DNA of 64,000 nucleotides from Escherichia ruysiae (lineage in GTDB: Bacteria; Pseudomonadota; Gammaproteobacteria; Enterobacterales; Enterobacteriaceae), in the NCBI RefSeq assembly GCF_031323975.1, contig NZ_JAVIWS010000001.1, positions 682,001 through 746,000 of the forward strand, written 5' to 3'. The notes beneath the pieces are model-generated. The model saw only the letters and a list, made by a program, of their open reading frames with translations. It searched no databases and had not been told where the DNA came from. Made by a program: the position numbers and the translations under genes. This document shows positions 50,601-58,216 of this stretch, one piece after another; the stretch's first letter is position 1; every line of letters starts with the position of its first letter.

Positions 50601-51609
50601 ACCTGCTCCGGGTGGTCATGACAACGACCTGCGTCCGGAAGCTGGCTCCTACACAGCGAACATTGCTGCAGCAAACACCATGTTCGTATCCCGTCTTTAT
50701 GAACGCCAGGGGCCGATGCATTACACCGATGTGATTACCGGTGAGCAGAAAGAAACCAGCATGTGGATGCACCATGAAGGGGGACACAACCGCTGGCGTG
50801 ACGGTACAGGCCAACTGAAAACACAGGGTAACCGTTACGTCCTGCAGATGGGCGGTGACCTGGCTCAGTGGAGCCGGAACAGCTCTGACCGCTGGCATCT
50901 GGGGGTTATGGCTGGTTACGGTAATGACCATAACAATACAGATTCTGTACGTACCGGATACAGTTCAAAAGGCAGTGTGAAAGGATACAACACAGGTCTG
51001 TATGCCACCTGGTATGCTAATGATGAGACACATAGCGGGGCTTATCTGGATAGCTGGGCACAGTACAGTTGGTTCGATAACGATGTGAAAGGTGACGGCC
51101 TGCCGGGGGAATCCTGGAAATCAAAAGGTCTGACAGCCTCACTGGAAACCGGTTATGCCTGGAAAGCCGGTGAGTTTACCGGTAGCCATGGCAGTCTGAA
51201 CGAATGGTATGTCCAGCCTCAGGCTCAGGTTATCTGGATGGGCGTAAAAGCTGATGAGCACCGCGAACGCAATGGTACCCATGTTGAAAGCACCGGTGAT
51301 GGCAACGTCCGTACCCGTCTGGGTGTGAAAACCTGGATTAAGGGGCACAACAGAATGAACGGCGGCAAATCCCATGAGTTCCGTCCGTCCGTTGAGGTGA
51401 ACTGGCTGCACAACACCCGTGATTTTGGCACCCGCATGAACGGTGTGACGGTACATCAGGACGCCGCCAGCAATATCGGAGAAGTAAAAACCGGTGTTGA
51501 GGGACAGATAAATGACCATCTGAACCTGTGGGGCAATGTGGGTGTACAGATCGGTGACGAGGGATACAGCGACGCCTCTGCCATGCTGGGTGTGAAGTAT
51601 ACATTCTGA
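47638..51609 (+). CDS. AIDA-type autotransporter adhesin with glycine-rich repeat passenger
   Basis: A 1323-residue type Va autotransporter starting at GTG 47638 behind TTGGAGC. Residues 1-49 are a long signal peptide ending PALGA. Residues about 100-470 hold seven or eight imperfect repeats of 40-55 residues (pattern GTAISGNNxxIxNxGxITGGxGGxGG), which should form a parallel beta-helix. A PATR-type segment follows near residue 675 (LTKAGEGTLILSSQNTYTG), then a pertactin-like autochaperone region, a Pro-rich linker (HPPAPEPAPGG, about residue 985), and a C-terminal beta-barrel of about 290 residues ending in YTF. It most likely sits on the cell surface and acts in adhesion or biofilm. I cannot name it. 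Passenger codons are AT- and Gly-rich; the barrel looks more like core E. coli DNA, suggesting a mosaic origin. Confidence 0.93.
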   Translation: MKIKINKKERFDIYIKNRKTFGITQEGMKTTLLCSLISATLAIQPALGAKKEVTLSEGNPAEISENIIGADGSQDRSGNDDGEAGEDALTVNVVPGSLQNENILTINSGTRISGGEGGWAGDDDVTKMGSAGGQGGTAITGNNFTLVNSGYISGGKGGWGGYGNGGGDAGEAGIAISGDDLTITNNGSITGGNGGMPGASGYGDESGGLTGTPAVGGTAISGNNLQISNNGNITAGQGSSGAWWAVWGSSAGTGGNGGTAISGNNMEITNNNHITGGQGGDGARGGEGSVEFTTDQNINGSSGGNGGIGGTAIYGNNIKINNTGDITGGQGGTGGEGGRGGTDEYDHTDSAPLGSGGIGGIGGTGGIAISGNNMEINNYGNIIGGNGGTGGDGGDGGRSLENNKTGAGGNGGNGGNGGTAISGSDITINNHGRILPGSGGQEGESNVHFPGGVSGNRGQDCDTAISLNGGTNSLNLYAGSTIQGDIVLNSAVNNADGNFLSITNKDSASSEIKGNLSAGTGTHVSVSGADVTFSGSSVFDKDSSLNMGTGSSHLTANSMQFNNGAVLNVDTAMTIWKQNEYGLLTTSDGITGLSENNIYQHNNLLSDGAEDYVLTSLRGNGQTVKEVSSSLKWNDPSGNGYGTFDLRNGAVLELKVRLADNNAAQLSHGWDGKTLTKAGEGTLILSSQNTYTGVTDIRGGNVRMNSNSALGQTSEIRLADDTMLDMNGHSQTAGKLNSAAGSILNINGGNLTLAGGGLSAGTLIGSGSLNISGGVFAITGATRALNATTTIAEKAMVKVLTTDGLGAGSVNTAGTLILGKADAPVMLANSQVTIAQQGTLSGSGGVAGNVTNSGTLDLRADAPGNVLTIGGNYTGNNGLLLMNTALGNDSSATDKLVIKGNASSQTRVVVINAGGTGAQTLNGIELIHVDGNADSAAFIQAGRIAAGAYDYTLGRGQGSNRDNWYLTSGKNTPFLLRALKAMHPPAPEPAPGGHDNDLRPEAGSYTANIAAANTMFVSRLYERQGPMHYTDVITGEQKETSMWMHHEGGHNRWRDGTGQLKTQGNRYVLQMGGDLAQWSRNSSDRWHLGVMAGYGNDHNNTDSVRTGYSSKGSVKGYNTGLYATWYANDETHSGAYLDSWAQYSWFDNDVKGDGLPGESWKSKGLTASLETGYAWKAGEFTGSHGSLNEWYVQPQAQVIWMGVKADEHRERNGTHVESTGDGNVRTRLGVKTWIKGHNRMNGGKSHEFRPSVEVNWLHNTRDFGTRMNGVTVHQDAASNIGEVKTGVEGQINDHLNLWGNVGVQIGDEGYSDASAMLGVKYTF

Positions 51610-51673
51610 ACCGGGTAGTTTAGTGGCCAGTTCTTTATCAGTCAGTGCATGAGAGAAACGGGATAACCTGTTC

Positions 51674-51895
51674 AATGACCGTTGGTTATGACTGCGACCA
51701 GAATGCGCTGGCTGAACGAATAAATGAGATCCTGAAAAATGAGTTTTACTCTCGAGTCCTACAAACCTGACGTAGACCTGGGAAATGGTAAAAAAATCCG
51801 TGGCAATTTATAACCATGAGCGACCACACCTGGCACTGAAATACAAAACGCCCGATGGAGTTCATCAGGCGTTTTACAGACAGAAAACTGTCAAC
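51674..51895 (+). pseudogene. IS3-family transposase (OrfB) C-terminal remnant
   Basis: Two pieces in different frames: CDQNALAERINEILKNEF (from about 51692), then a stop and frame change, then AIYNHERPHLALKYKTPD (from about 51800). Together these are the end of the DDE domain and the C-terminus of an IS3-family transposase (family pattern AERxNGxLKxEF then YNxxRPHxxLxxxTP). The piece ends at the TTAAAGCA repeat next to tcyJ. It is broken and cannot make a transposase. Confidence 0.78.
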
Positions 51896-51903
51896 TTAAA
51901 GCA
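51896..51903 (+). repeat. Right 8-bp direct repeat at the autotransporter insertion
   Basis: TTAAAGCA, identical to 46899-46906, 5 bp before the end of the tcyJ coding region. Confidence 0.6.
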
Positions 51904-51908
51904 GGTGA

Positions 51909-52709
51909 TTATTTGGTCACATCAGCACCAAACCATTTTTCGGAAAGGGCTTGCAGGGTGCCGTCTTTTTGCATTTCTGCAATGGCATCGTTAACCGCTT
52001 TCAGCAGGTCTTCGTTACCTTTACGCAGCGCCACACCTGACTCCTGGCGGGAGAAGGCTTCGCCGGTTACTGCCAGCGTATCATTGGTTTTTTTCACCAA
52101 ATCCAGCGCAGCCAGACGATCAACCAGGATGGCATCAATACGACCTACGCGCAGATCCTGATATTTGGTCGGATCATCATCATAGGTACGCACATCAACA
52201 CCCTGAACATTCTGCCGCAGCCACTCTTCATAGTTAGTCCCCAGACCAACGCCAACTTTTTTACCTTTCAAATCGTCGGCGGTTTTAATGGTGCCTTCAT
52301 TACCTTTTTTCACCAGCGCCTGAATACCGGAAATGGTGTACGGGGTAGAGAAATCGTATTTTTTCTTACGTTCATCAGAGATGGTGACCTGATTAATCAC
52401 CACATCGATGCGCTTAGAATCCAGTGACGCCAGCATACCGTCCCACTTTGTCGGTTTTAATGCGGCTTCCACGCCCAGATGTTTTGCCAGTTGTTGCGCA
52501 AATTCCACCTCAAAACCGGTCAATTTACCGTCATCGCCCTGAAAGCTAAACGGCGGGTAAGTCCCTTCCAGTCCCACCAGCAAAGTGCCCCGCTCTTTCA
52601 CTTTATTGAGCAGACCTTCGTCGGCAAAACTTTTCACGCTCATACCCGCAACCAGCGCCACGGCCATAACCCCCATCAGCACCTGACGTCCCAGATGTAC
52701 TAATTTCAT
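51909..52709 (-). CDS. tcyJ: Periplasmic cystine-binding protein TcyJ (FliY)
   Basis: Receptor of the cystine importer TcyJLN, historically named FliY. The 266-residue precursor has a signal peptide (MKLVHLGRQVLMGVMAVALVAGMSVKSFA). It is a type II binding protein with the amino-acid binding signature GTYPPFSFQGDDGKLTGFEVEFAQQLA. The start at 52709 follows the K-12 length. Its stop is intact; only the downstream link to dcyD has been broken by the insertion. Confidence 0.96.
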   Translation of the reverse strand: MKLVHLGRQVLMGVMAVALVAGMSVKSFADEGLLNKVKERGTLLVGLEGTYPPFSFQGDDGKLTGFEVEFAQQLAKHLGVEAALKPTKWDGMLASLDSKRIDVVINQVTISDERKKKYDFSTPYTISGIQALVKKGNEGTIKTADDLKGKKVGVGLGTNYEEWLRQNVQGVDVRTYDDDPTKYQDLRVGRIDAILVDRLAALDLVKKTNDTLAVTGEAFSRQESGVALRKGNEDLLKAVNDAIAEMQKDGTLQALSEKWFGADVTK

Positions 52710-52796
52710 ATTCACCCCGAATGTTGTTATGTTGGTTTGCAGTGTAGAGCCATTGTTCGAAGACACAAAAACAACTCTGCTACATCTTATTCTTAT

Positions 52797-53345
52797 TTAA
52801 TATATATCAGAAGCTGACAGGCTGGGGGATTTCTGCGTAAGGTCACCACGGGTTTGCATCTGGTAGCACTGGTACTTACGTAATGCGATGCGATAATTAT
52901 TGGTGCTGGTGGTGGGCAGCCAGGGAGCCAGGTTTTCATCAAGAAAACCATCCTGCAGCAGGTCGGAGGAAATATCGTGTTCGCTTAAATAATTACCCAA
53001 ACGACGTAGACGTACCACATATTCACGCACAGTGCCGGGGCTCATTTCAGTATGATCAAAGAGAAACTGTTTAAAGCCGATAATATCAAAAAAATCACTC
53101 TGGGTTTTGCAATGTAAATCGCCGCAGAAACGGCATAATGCCGCCCATGATTTTTGTTCCTCAAACCAGCCATTTTCATCAAGCAGCGTATCAAGGCGAG
53201 ATATCGCTATTTTATTCACTATCTTGCCATCGCGCACGAGAGTAATACGATCGAGTAATTTACGGCAATATGCGCAATGAGTCTGGCTATGTTTAAAGTC
53301 TTTAAGATAGCGGCTTAATGGCCGCCTTTTCTGGTGCTGCACCAT
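52797..53345 (-). CDS. fliZ: Flagellar regulator FliZ
   Basis: A DNA-binding protein that blocks RpoS-dependent promoters to favour motility over curli and stationary-phase traits. Here 182 residues with a phage-integrase-like core-binding fold (TVREYVVRLRRLGNYL, TNNYRIALRKYQ). After AGGAGTTCTTA the sequence reads ATA ATG, whereas I recall ATG ATG in K-12; so translation probably begins one codon later, at 53345. An ATG-started frame at 53384 exists but has no Shine-Dalgarno site. Co-transcribed with fliA. Confidence 0.93.
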   Translation of the reverse strand: MVQHQKRRPLSRYLKDFKHSQTHCAYCRKLLDRITLVRDGKIVNKIAISRLDTLLDENGWFEEQKSWAALCRFCGDLHCKTQSDFFDIIGFKQFLFDHTEMSPGTVREYVVRLRRLGNYLSEHDISSDLLQDGFLDENLAPWLPTTSTNNYRIALRKYQCYQMQTRGDLTQKSPSLSASDIY

Positions 53346-53393
53346 TATTAAGAACTCCTGGTATTCAAAATTAATGTGCGGCATTTACCTAAG

Positions 53394-54113
53394 TTATAAC
53401 TTACCCAGTTTGGTGCGTAACCGTTTAATAGCCTGGCTATGTAACTGACTGACCCGAGATTCACCGACTTCCAGCACTGCGCCAATCTCTTTGAGATTAA
53501 GCTCTTCCTGGTAATAGAGCGTTAATACCAACTGTTCGCGCTCCGGTAACATTTCGATGGCTTCCATCACCCGCTGACGCAAATTACCGTCCAGTAATTG
53601 CTGCAATGGGTTATCCCGCTGATGATCGTCAGTAACCAGTTCAATGCTATCACCGTGCTCTTCGCGCCACTCATCATAGGAGAAAAGTTGGCTGTTATTC
53701 GTATCAAGCAACATTTGTCGATAGTCGGCGATTTCAATCCCTAAACGTTCTGCCACTTCAGTTTCTGTGGCATTGCGGCCAAGCTCCTGCTCCAGTTGCC
53801 CTATTGCCTGCGCCACTTCACGTGCATTGCGTCGCACGCTGCGCGGCACCCAGTCACGGCTGCGAAGTTCATCCAGCATAGCACCACGGATACGCTGCAC
53901 TGCGTAAGTTGTAAATGCCGTTCCTTGCAGGGCATCATAACGTTCAACAGCATTAAGTAATCCAATGCCGCCTGCCTGTAGCAGATCGTCAAGTTCTACA
54001 CTCGCGGGCAGTCGAACCTGCAGGCGCAATGCTTCGTGACGCACCAGCGGGATATAACGCTGCCACAGCGAATGTTTATCCATTACACCTTCAGCGGTAT
54101 AGAGTGATTTCAC
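53394..54113 (-). CDS. fliA: Flagellar sigma factor FliA (sigma-28)
   Basis: Directs RNA polymerase to class 3 flagellar promoters such as tar, motA, fliC and fliD in this window; held inactive by FlgM until hook completion. The 239-residue sigma-70 family protein has region 2 (VELDDLLQAGGIGLLNAVERYD, FTTYAVQRIRGAMLDELR), region 3 and a region 4 HTH (NLKEIGAVLEVGESRVSQLHSQAIKRL). The start is GTG at 54113. Confidence 0.97.
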   Translation of the reverse strand: MKSLYTAEGVMDKHSLWQRYIPLVRHEALRLQVRLPASVELDDLLQAGGIGLLNAVERYDALQGTAFTTYAVQRIRGAMLDELRSRDWVPRSVRRNAREVAQAIGQLEQELGRNATETEVAERLGIEIADYRQMLLDTNNSQLFSYDEWREEHGDSIELVTDDHQRDNPLQQLLDGNLRQRVMEAIEMLPEREQLVLTLYYQEELNLKEIGAVLEVGESRVSQLHSQAIKRLRTKLGKL

Positions 54114-54237
54114 GATAAACAGCCCTGCGTTATATAAATAATCGGCATAATTATCCGTTTCTGCAGGTTTTTTAATCGGACGATTAATGGGTGAAATAAG
54201 GGGTTATTTAGGGTAATCGGTAAATAACGAGCAGAAT

Positions 54238-54257
54238 AACCCCGCCGGAGCGGGGTT
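54238..54257 (-). terminator. Terminator after fliC
   Basis: Minus-strand hairpin with arms AACCCCGC and GCGGGGTT around TCCG, followed by ATTCTG; the U-tract is weak. Confidence 0.65.
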
Positions 54258-54285
54258 AAGATTGCTGACAACGTCAGCCTCATCT

Positions 54286-54321
54286 TGCCGGATGCGGCGT
54301 AAACGCCTTATCCGACCTACG
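54286..54321. repeat. REP element in the fliC 3' region
   Basis: The stretch from TGCCGGATGCGGCGTAAACG to CCTTATCCGACCTACG is a standard REP hairpin, between fliC and the terminator. A partial second unit (GCGCATCAGGCAATT) is near 54377. Confidence 0.85.
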
Positions 54322-54417
54322 CGAATATGCAAATTTATTAATTGCGATTCACCTTTTAGGCATGATAAGCGCAGCGCATCAGGCAATTTGGCGTTTGCTG
54401 TCGTTATATTACGACGA

Positions 54418-55686
54418 TTAACCCTGCAGCAGAGACAGAACTTGTTGCGGCACCTGGTTAGCCTTAGACAGCACAGAGTTACCCGCCTGCTGGATGATCT
54501 GCGCTTTCGACATGTTAGACACTTCGGTCGCATAGTCGGCGTCCTGAATACGGGACTGCGCTTCAGACAGATTGGTGGTGGTGTTGTTCAGGTTAGTGAC
54601 CGCAGAATCCAGACGGTTTTGAACGGCACCGAGGGAGGAGCGGAATTTGTCAACAGAAGCAATCGCTTTGTCCAGCAGCGCCAGCGGATCGCTGGTCGAA
54701 GCACCTGCAAATTCAGTATCTGTTGACATCTTAATTACTGTATTAATATTTGTAGTGGCCAGAATATCTGTACCATTAGTACCAGCTTTATAATTTTTAC
54801 CATCAACTGTCACAAAACCAGCTGCATTGCCCGTTGTAGGATCATTTGCAACTTTAACTGCAACACCGTTTTTAGTCGCAGTGGCACCGTCAGCAGTAGT
54901 GTAAGTTACATCAGATGTGTTAATTGTCACTTCACCACTAGTCTGATTCAGCGTTGCCGCATAATAATCACTACCAGATTTAACAACGTAATTTCCTGTA
55001 GCGACCCCATCTTTATCAAGAATATTATGCAGGCTTAAGTTATTAGTATCCGCAATACCTAACGTTGTAGCTGTTGTTGCTGCAAATGTAACATTTTTCG
55101 GGGCCCCTGTGTCCTGAGGTACACTTGTAATCGAATTGCCAACATTTAAAGAATTACCGTCTACGGCAAATCCTTTCAGCCCCAGCGTGGAAGAATCAAT
55201 TTTCTGCAAGTCGATAGAGATGGTCTGCCCATCATTCGCGCCAACCTGAATCTTCATGGAACCATTTTTCGCCAGCACGTTCACGCCGTTGAACTGGGTC
55301 TGACCGGAAACACGGTCAATTTCATCCAGACGGGATTTGATTTCGTCCTGAATAGAAGACAGGTCAGAATCAGAGTTAGTGCCGGTCGTCGCCTGAACGG
55401 TCAACTCACGCACACGTTGCAAGTTGTTGTTGATTTCAGACAGTGCGCCTTCTGCGGTCTGCGCCAGAGAAATACCGTCGTTGGCGTTACGCGCGGCCTG
55501 AGTCAGGCCTTTAATGTTAGAGGTAAAGCGGTTAGCAATCGCCTGACCTGCGGCGTCATCTTTCGCGCTGTTAATACGCAGACCAGAAGAGAGGCGCTCG
55601 ATAGAAGTCGACAGCGCAGACTGATTTTTGTTGATGTTGTTCTGAGTGATCAGCGAGAGGCTGTTGGTGTTAATGACTTGTGCCAT
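54418..55686 (-). CDS. fliC: Flagellin FliC (H antigen)
   Basis: Filament subunit exported by the flagellar type III system. 422 residues, short for E. coli. The conserved N-terminal D0/D1 domains (to about residue 170: AQVINTNSLSLITQNNINKNQ) and C-terminal D1/D0 (from about residue 330: LDKAIASVDKFRSSLGAVQ to VLSLLQG) are typical. The middle, about residues 175-325 (54,710-55,160), is the antigenic domain: AT-rich, Thr/Asn/Asp-rich, and unlike K-12 H48. I cannot assign the H type. Confidence 0.97.
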   Translation of the reverse strand: MAQVINTNSLSLITQNNINKNQSALSTSIERLSSGLRINSAKDDAAGQAIANRFTSNIKGLTQAARNANDGISLAQTAEGALSEINNNLQRVRELTVQATTGTNSDSDLSSIQDEIKSRLDEIDRVSGQTQFNGVNVLAKNGSMKIQVGANDGQTISIDLQKIDSSTLGLKGFAVDGNSLNVGNSITSVPQDTGAPKNVTFAATTATTLGIADTNNLSLHNILDKDGVATGNYVVKSGSDYYAATLNQTSGEVTINTSDVTYTTADGATATKNGVAVKVANDPTTGNAAGFVTVDGKNYKAGTNGTDILATTNINTVIKMSTDTEFAGASTSDPLALLDKAIASVDKFRSSLGAVQNRLDSAVTNLNNTTTNLSEAQSRIQDADYATEVSNMSKAQIIQQAGNSVLSKANQVPQQVLSLLQG

Positions 55687-55763
55687 AATTTTTATTCCTG
55701 TTTTTTAGCTCTACGGTTTAAGTATCGGGCTTCCACCCTTCGGCTTCGTCGCCGTCAACCCTG

Positions 55764-55790
55764 TTATCGTCTGGTCTCTCACAACCTTTA
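55764..55790 (-). promoter_or_regulatory. Sigma-28 promoter of fliC
   Basis: Minus strand: TAAAGGTT (55783-55790), an 11-bp spacer and GACGATAA (55764-55771), close to the FliA consensus, 78 bp before fliC. Confidence 0.9.
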
Positions 55791-55863
55791 GAATTTTTTT
55801 CTAGCGGTCGAAATACTCCCCTTCCTCGTTGCTGTTCGTGTCATTAAGCCAAAAAATAAATCG

Positions 55864-55890
55864 TAAACTTTGCCCCGCTTACGCCGATAA
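55864..55890 (+). promoter_or_regulatory. Sigma-28 promoter of fliDST
   Basis: Plus strand: TAAACTTT (55864-55871), 11-bp spacer, GCCGATAA (55883-55890), 42 bp before the fliD start. Divergent from the fliC promoter. Confidence 0.92.
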
Positions 55891-55932
55891 CCCCGGTATT
55901 CGTTCTACATGTCGCATGATTAAGGAATCAAT

Positions 55933-57348
55933 ATGGCTAGTATTTCAACGCTTGGGGTTGGGTCGGGGCTGGACTTAAGCAGCATCCTCGACAGTCTGGA
56001 GGCGGCAGAAAAATCTACCCTGACGCCGATATCAAAACAGCAAAGCTCTTACACCGCAAAACTGAGCGCCTACGGGACGCTGAAAAGCGCACTGGAGAGT
56101 TTCCAGACAGCCAACACAGCACTGAATAAAGCCGATTTATTTACCGCCACCTCAACCACCAGTAGTTCATCGGCTTTCAGCGCCACCACCACGGGCAGCG
56201 CGATTGCCGGGAAATACACCATTAGCGTCAGCCAACTGGCGCAGGCACAGACGCTGACCACCAAAAACAGTCAAAAAGACAGTAAAGCCGCCATCGCCAC
56301 CAGCGATAGCGTACTGACCATCCAGCAAGGCGGCGGTAAAGATCCGGTCACGATTGATATCAGCGCGGCTAACTCGTCACTTTCCGGTATTCGCGATGCC
56401 ATTAACAACGCCAAAGCTGGCGTCAGCGCCAGTATCATCAATGTAGGTAACGGCGAGTATCGTCTGTCCATCACCGCTAACGATACGGGCAGCGATAACG
56501 CGATGAAACTTAGCGTCAGCGGCGACAGCGCCCTGGAAAGTTTTATGGGTTACAACGGAACTTCAGGTGATAGCAGCAATGGCATGATTGAAAGCGTCAC
56601 CGCGCAAAACGCCAAACTGACGGTCAATAACGTTGAGATTGAAAACAGCAGTAACACTATCAGCGACGCACTGGAAGATATCACCCTCAACCTGAATGAC
56701 GTCACCACTGGTAATCAGACACTGACCATCAGTAAAGACACATCAAAAGCTGAAAATGCGGTTAAAGCGTGGGTGGATGCCTATAACACATTGCAGGATA
56801 CGTTCAGCAGCTTAACCAAATACACCGCCGTCGATGCCGGCGCAGAAAGTCAGGACTCCAGCAATGGCGCATTACTCGGCGACTCCACACTGCGTACCAT
56901 CCAGACTCAGCTTAAAACCTTGCTCGCCAATACCCACAGCAGTTCAAACTATAAAACGCTGGCACAGATTGGCATTACCAGCGATGCCAGTACCGGCAAG
57001 CTGGAAATCGCGACCGACAAGCTGCAAACGGCGCTGAAGAAAGATGCCGCTGGCGTCGGTGAAATGTTTATTGGTGACGGTAAAAGTACAGGGGTAACCA
57101 CCGGCATTAGCAGCAATCTGACCAGTTGGCTCTCCTCCACCGGGATAATCCAGGCAGCAAAAGATGGCGTCAGCAAAACGCTGAACAATTTGACTGATCA
57201 GTACAACGCAGCCAGTGAACGTATCGATACCTTAATGGCGCGCTATAAAGCCCAGTTTACCCAATTAGATGTGTTAATGAACTCGCTGAACTCCACCAGT
57301 AGCTATCTGACACAGCAGTTCGATACCTCAAATAGCAGCTCGAAATAA
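55933..57348 (+). CDS. fliD: Flagellar filament cap protein FliD
   Basis: Cap pentamer at the tip of the growing filament that folds flagellin into place. 471 residues, three longer than I recall for K-12, the difference lying in the variable domains. The N-terminus MASISTLGVGSGLDLSSILDSLEAAE and the C-terminal coiled coil (YNAASERIDTLMARYKAQFTQLDVLMNSLNSTSSYL) are conserved. First gene of fliDST. Confidence 0.97.
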   Translation: MASISTLGVGSGLDLSSILDSLEAAEKSTLTPISKQQSSYTAKLSAYGTLKSALESFQTANTALNKADLFTATSTTSSSSAFSATTTGSAIAGKYTISVSQLAQAQTLTTKNSQKDSKAAIATSDSVLTIQQGGGKDPVTIDISAANSSLSGIRDAINNAKAGVSASIINVGNGEYRLSITANDTGSDNAMKLSVSGDSALESFMGYNGTSGDSSNGMIESVTAQNAKLTVNNVEIENSSNTISDALEDITLNLNDVTTGNQTLTISKDTSKAENAVKAWVDAYNTLQDTFSSLTKYTAVDAGAESQDSSNGALLGDSTLRTIQTQLKTLLANTHSSSNYKTLAQIGITSDASTGKLEIATDKLQTALKKDAAGVGEMFIGDGKSTGVTTGISSNLTSWLSSTGIIQAAKDGVSKTLNNLTDQYNAASERIDTLMARYKAQFTQLDVLMNSLNSTSSYLTQQFDTSNSSSK

Positions 57349-57363
57349 TCTTCAGGAGAGACT

Positions 57364-57774
57364 ATGTACAGCGCAAAAGGCACCCAGGCCTATGCCCAAA
57401 TTGGCGTCGAAAGCGCCGTAATGAGCGCCAGCCAACAACAATTGGTCACCATGCTATTTGACGGCGTGTTGAGTGCACTGGTAAGAGCGCGCCTGTTTAT
57501 GCAGGACAACAATCAGGAAGGAAAAGGCGTCTCTTTGTCAAAAGCGATCAGCATTATTGATAACGGGCTGAGGATCGGTCTTGACGAAGAAAGCCAGGAC
57601 GAATTAACCCAGAATTTGATAGCCCTGTATAGCTATATGATCAGGCGTTTGCTGCAAGCCAATTTACGCAACGATGTCTCCGCAGTCGAAGAAGTGGAAA
57701 CGTTGATGCGCAACCTTGCCGATGCCTGGAAAGAGTCTTTACTCTCCCCTTCTTTGATTCAGGATCCTGTCTGA
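57364..57774 (+). CDS. fliS: Flagellin export chaperone FliS
   Basis: Cytoplasmic chaperone that binds the C-terminus of FliC and stops premature polymerisation. The 136-residue helical protein begins [23 protein letters not shown] and has the family segment [31 protein letters not shown] precedes it. Its stop overlaps the fliT start by one base (TGATG). Confidence 0.97.
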   Translation: MYSAKGTQAYAQIGVESAVMSASQQQLVTMLFDGVLSALVRARLFMQDNNQEGKGVSLSKAISIIDNGLRIGLDEESQDELTQNLIALYSYMIRRLLQANLRNDVSAVEEVETLMRNLADAWKESLLSPSLIQDPV

Positions 57775-58139
57775 TGAACCACGCACCGCACTTGTATTTT
57801 GCCTGGCAACAACTCGTCGAAAAAAGCCAACTCATGTTACGCCTGGCGACAGAAGGACGATGGAATGAACTCATCGCCAGCGAAATGGAATATGTCAATG
57901 CGGTGCAAAAGATCGCACACCTAACGGAAGAAACGGAACCCTCTGCCATGATACAGGAGCAACTCAGACCGCTGCTGCGCCTCGTTCTGGAAAACGAAAA
58001 CAAAGTAAAACAGTTATTGCAGATTCGGATGGATGAACTGGCGAAACTGGTCGGTCAGTCATCAATGCAAAAATCTGTGTTAAGCGCCTACGGTGATCAG
58101 GGGGGCTACGTGCTGGCGCCGCAGGAAAACCTCTTTTGA
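57774..58139 (+). CDS. fliT: Flagellar chaperone and FlhDC antagonist FliT
   Basis: Chaperone of FliD that also binds FlhDC to dampen class 2 transcription when FliD has been exported. The 121-residue helical protein starts [19 protein letters not shown]. Last gene of fliDST, one-base overlap with fliS. Confidence 0.95.
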   Translation: MNHAPHLYFAWQQLVEKSQLMLRLATEGRWNELIASEMEYVNAVQKIAHLTEETEPSAMIQEQLRPLLRLVLENENKVKQLLQIRMDELAKLVGQSSMQKSVLSAYGDQGGYVLAPQENLF

Positions 58140-58216
58140 CGCTTAAAAAGATGATGGCTCGCGAATAATCCGATTACGGCTACGCTTCTAATGTTCCCCT
58201 TGAGTGGAGTCGAAGA

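Larger units (their letters stand above)
46907..51895. mobile_element. Inserted block carrying an autotransporter gene
   Basis: About 5.0 kb not present between dcyD and tcyJ in K-12. It contains an IS30-like transposase tail (left), one large autotransporter gene, and an IS3-like transposase tail (right), and is bracketed by TTAAAGCA repeats. No intact transposase or integrase remains, so it is no longer mobile by itself. The stretch 47100-47637 is AT-rich leader DNA with a short palindrome at 47341. Confidence 0.75.
54236..54417 (-). ncRNA. fliX: fliC 3' untranslated region, possible FliX sRNA
   Basis: E. coli makes the Hfq-bound sRNA FliX from the fliC 3' UTR. Here the 3' UTR runs about 180 nt from the fliC stop to a hairpin at 54238-54257 and contains REP sequence. 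I have not matched this RNA to the K-12 FliX sequence, so the identity rests on position alone. Confidence 0.4.

Noticed and set aside
51139..51675. 178-codon frame on the minus strand opposite the autotransporter barrel
   Set aside because: It is the complement of the barrel coding region, lacks any known domain and has no ribosome binding site. The plus-strand protein explains the sequence fully.
54130..54175. Sigma-28 promoter of fliA
   Set aside because: GCCGATTA is a plausible -10, but the -35 at the required 11-bp spacing (TGCAGAAA) is poor, so I did not list it.
55840..55875. CAAAGTTT on the minus strand as the fliC -35 box
   Set aside because: It is the complement of the fliD -35 box. 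The spacing to a -10 is wrong, and a proper fliC sigma-28 promoter exists at 55764-55790.
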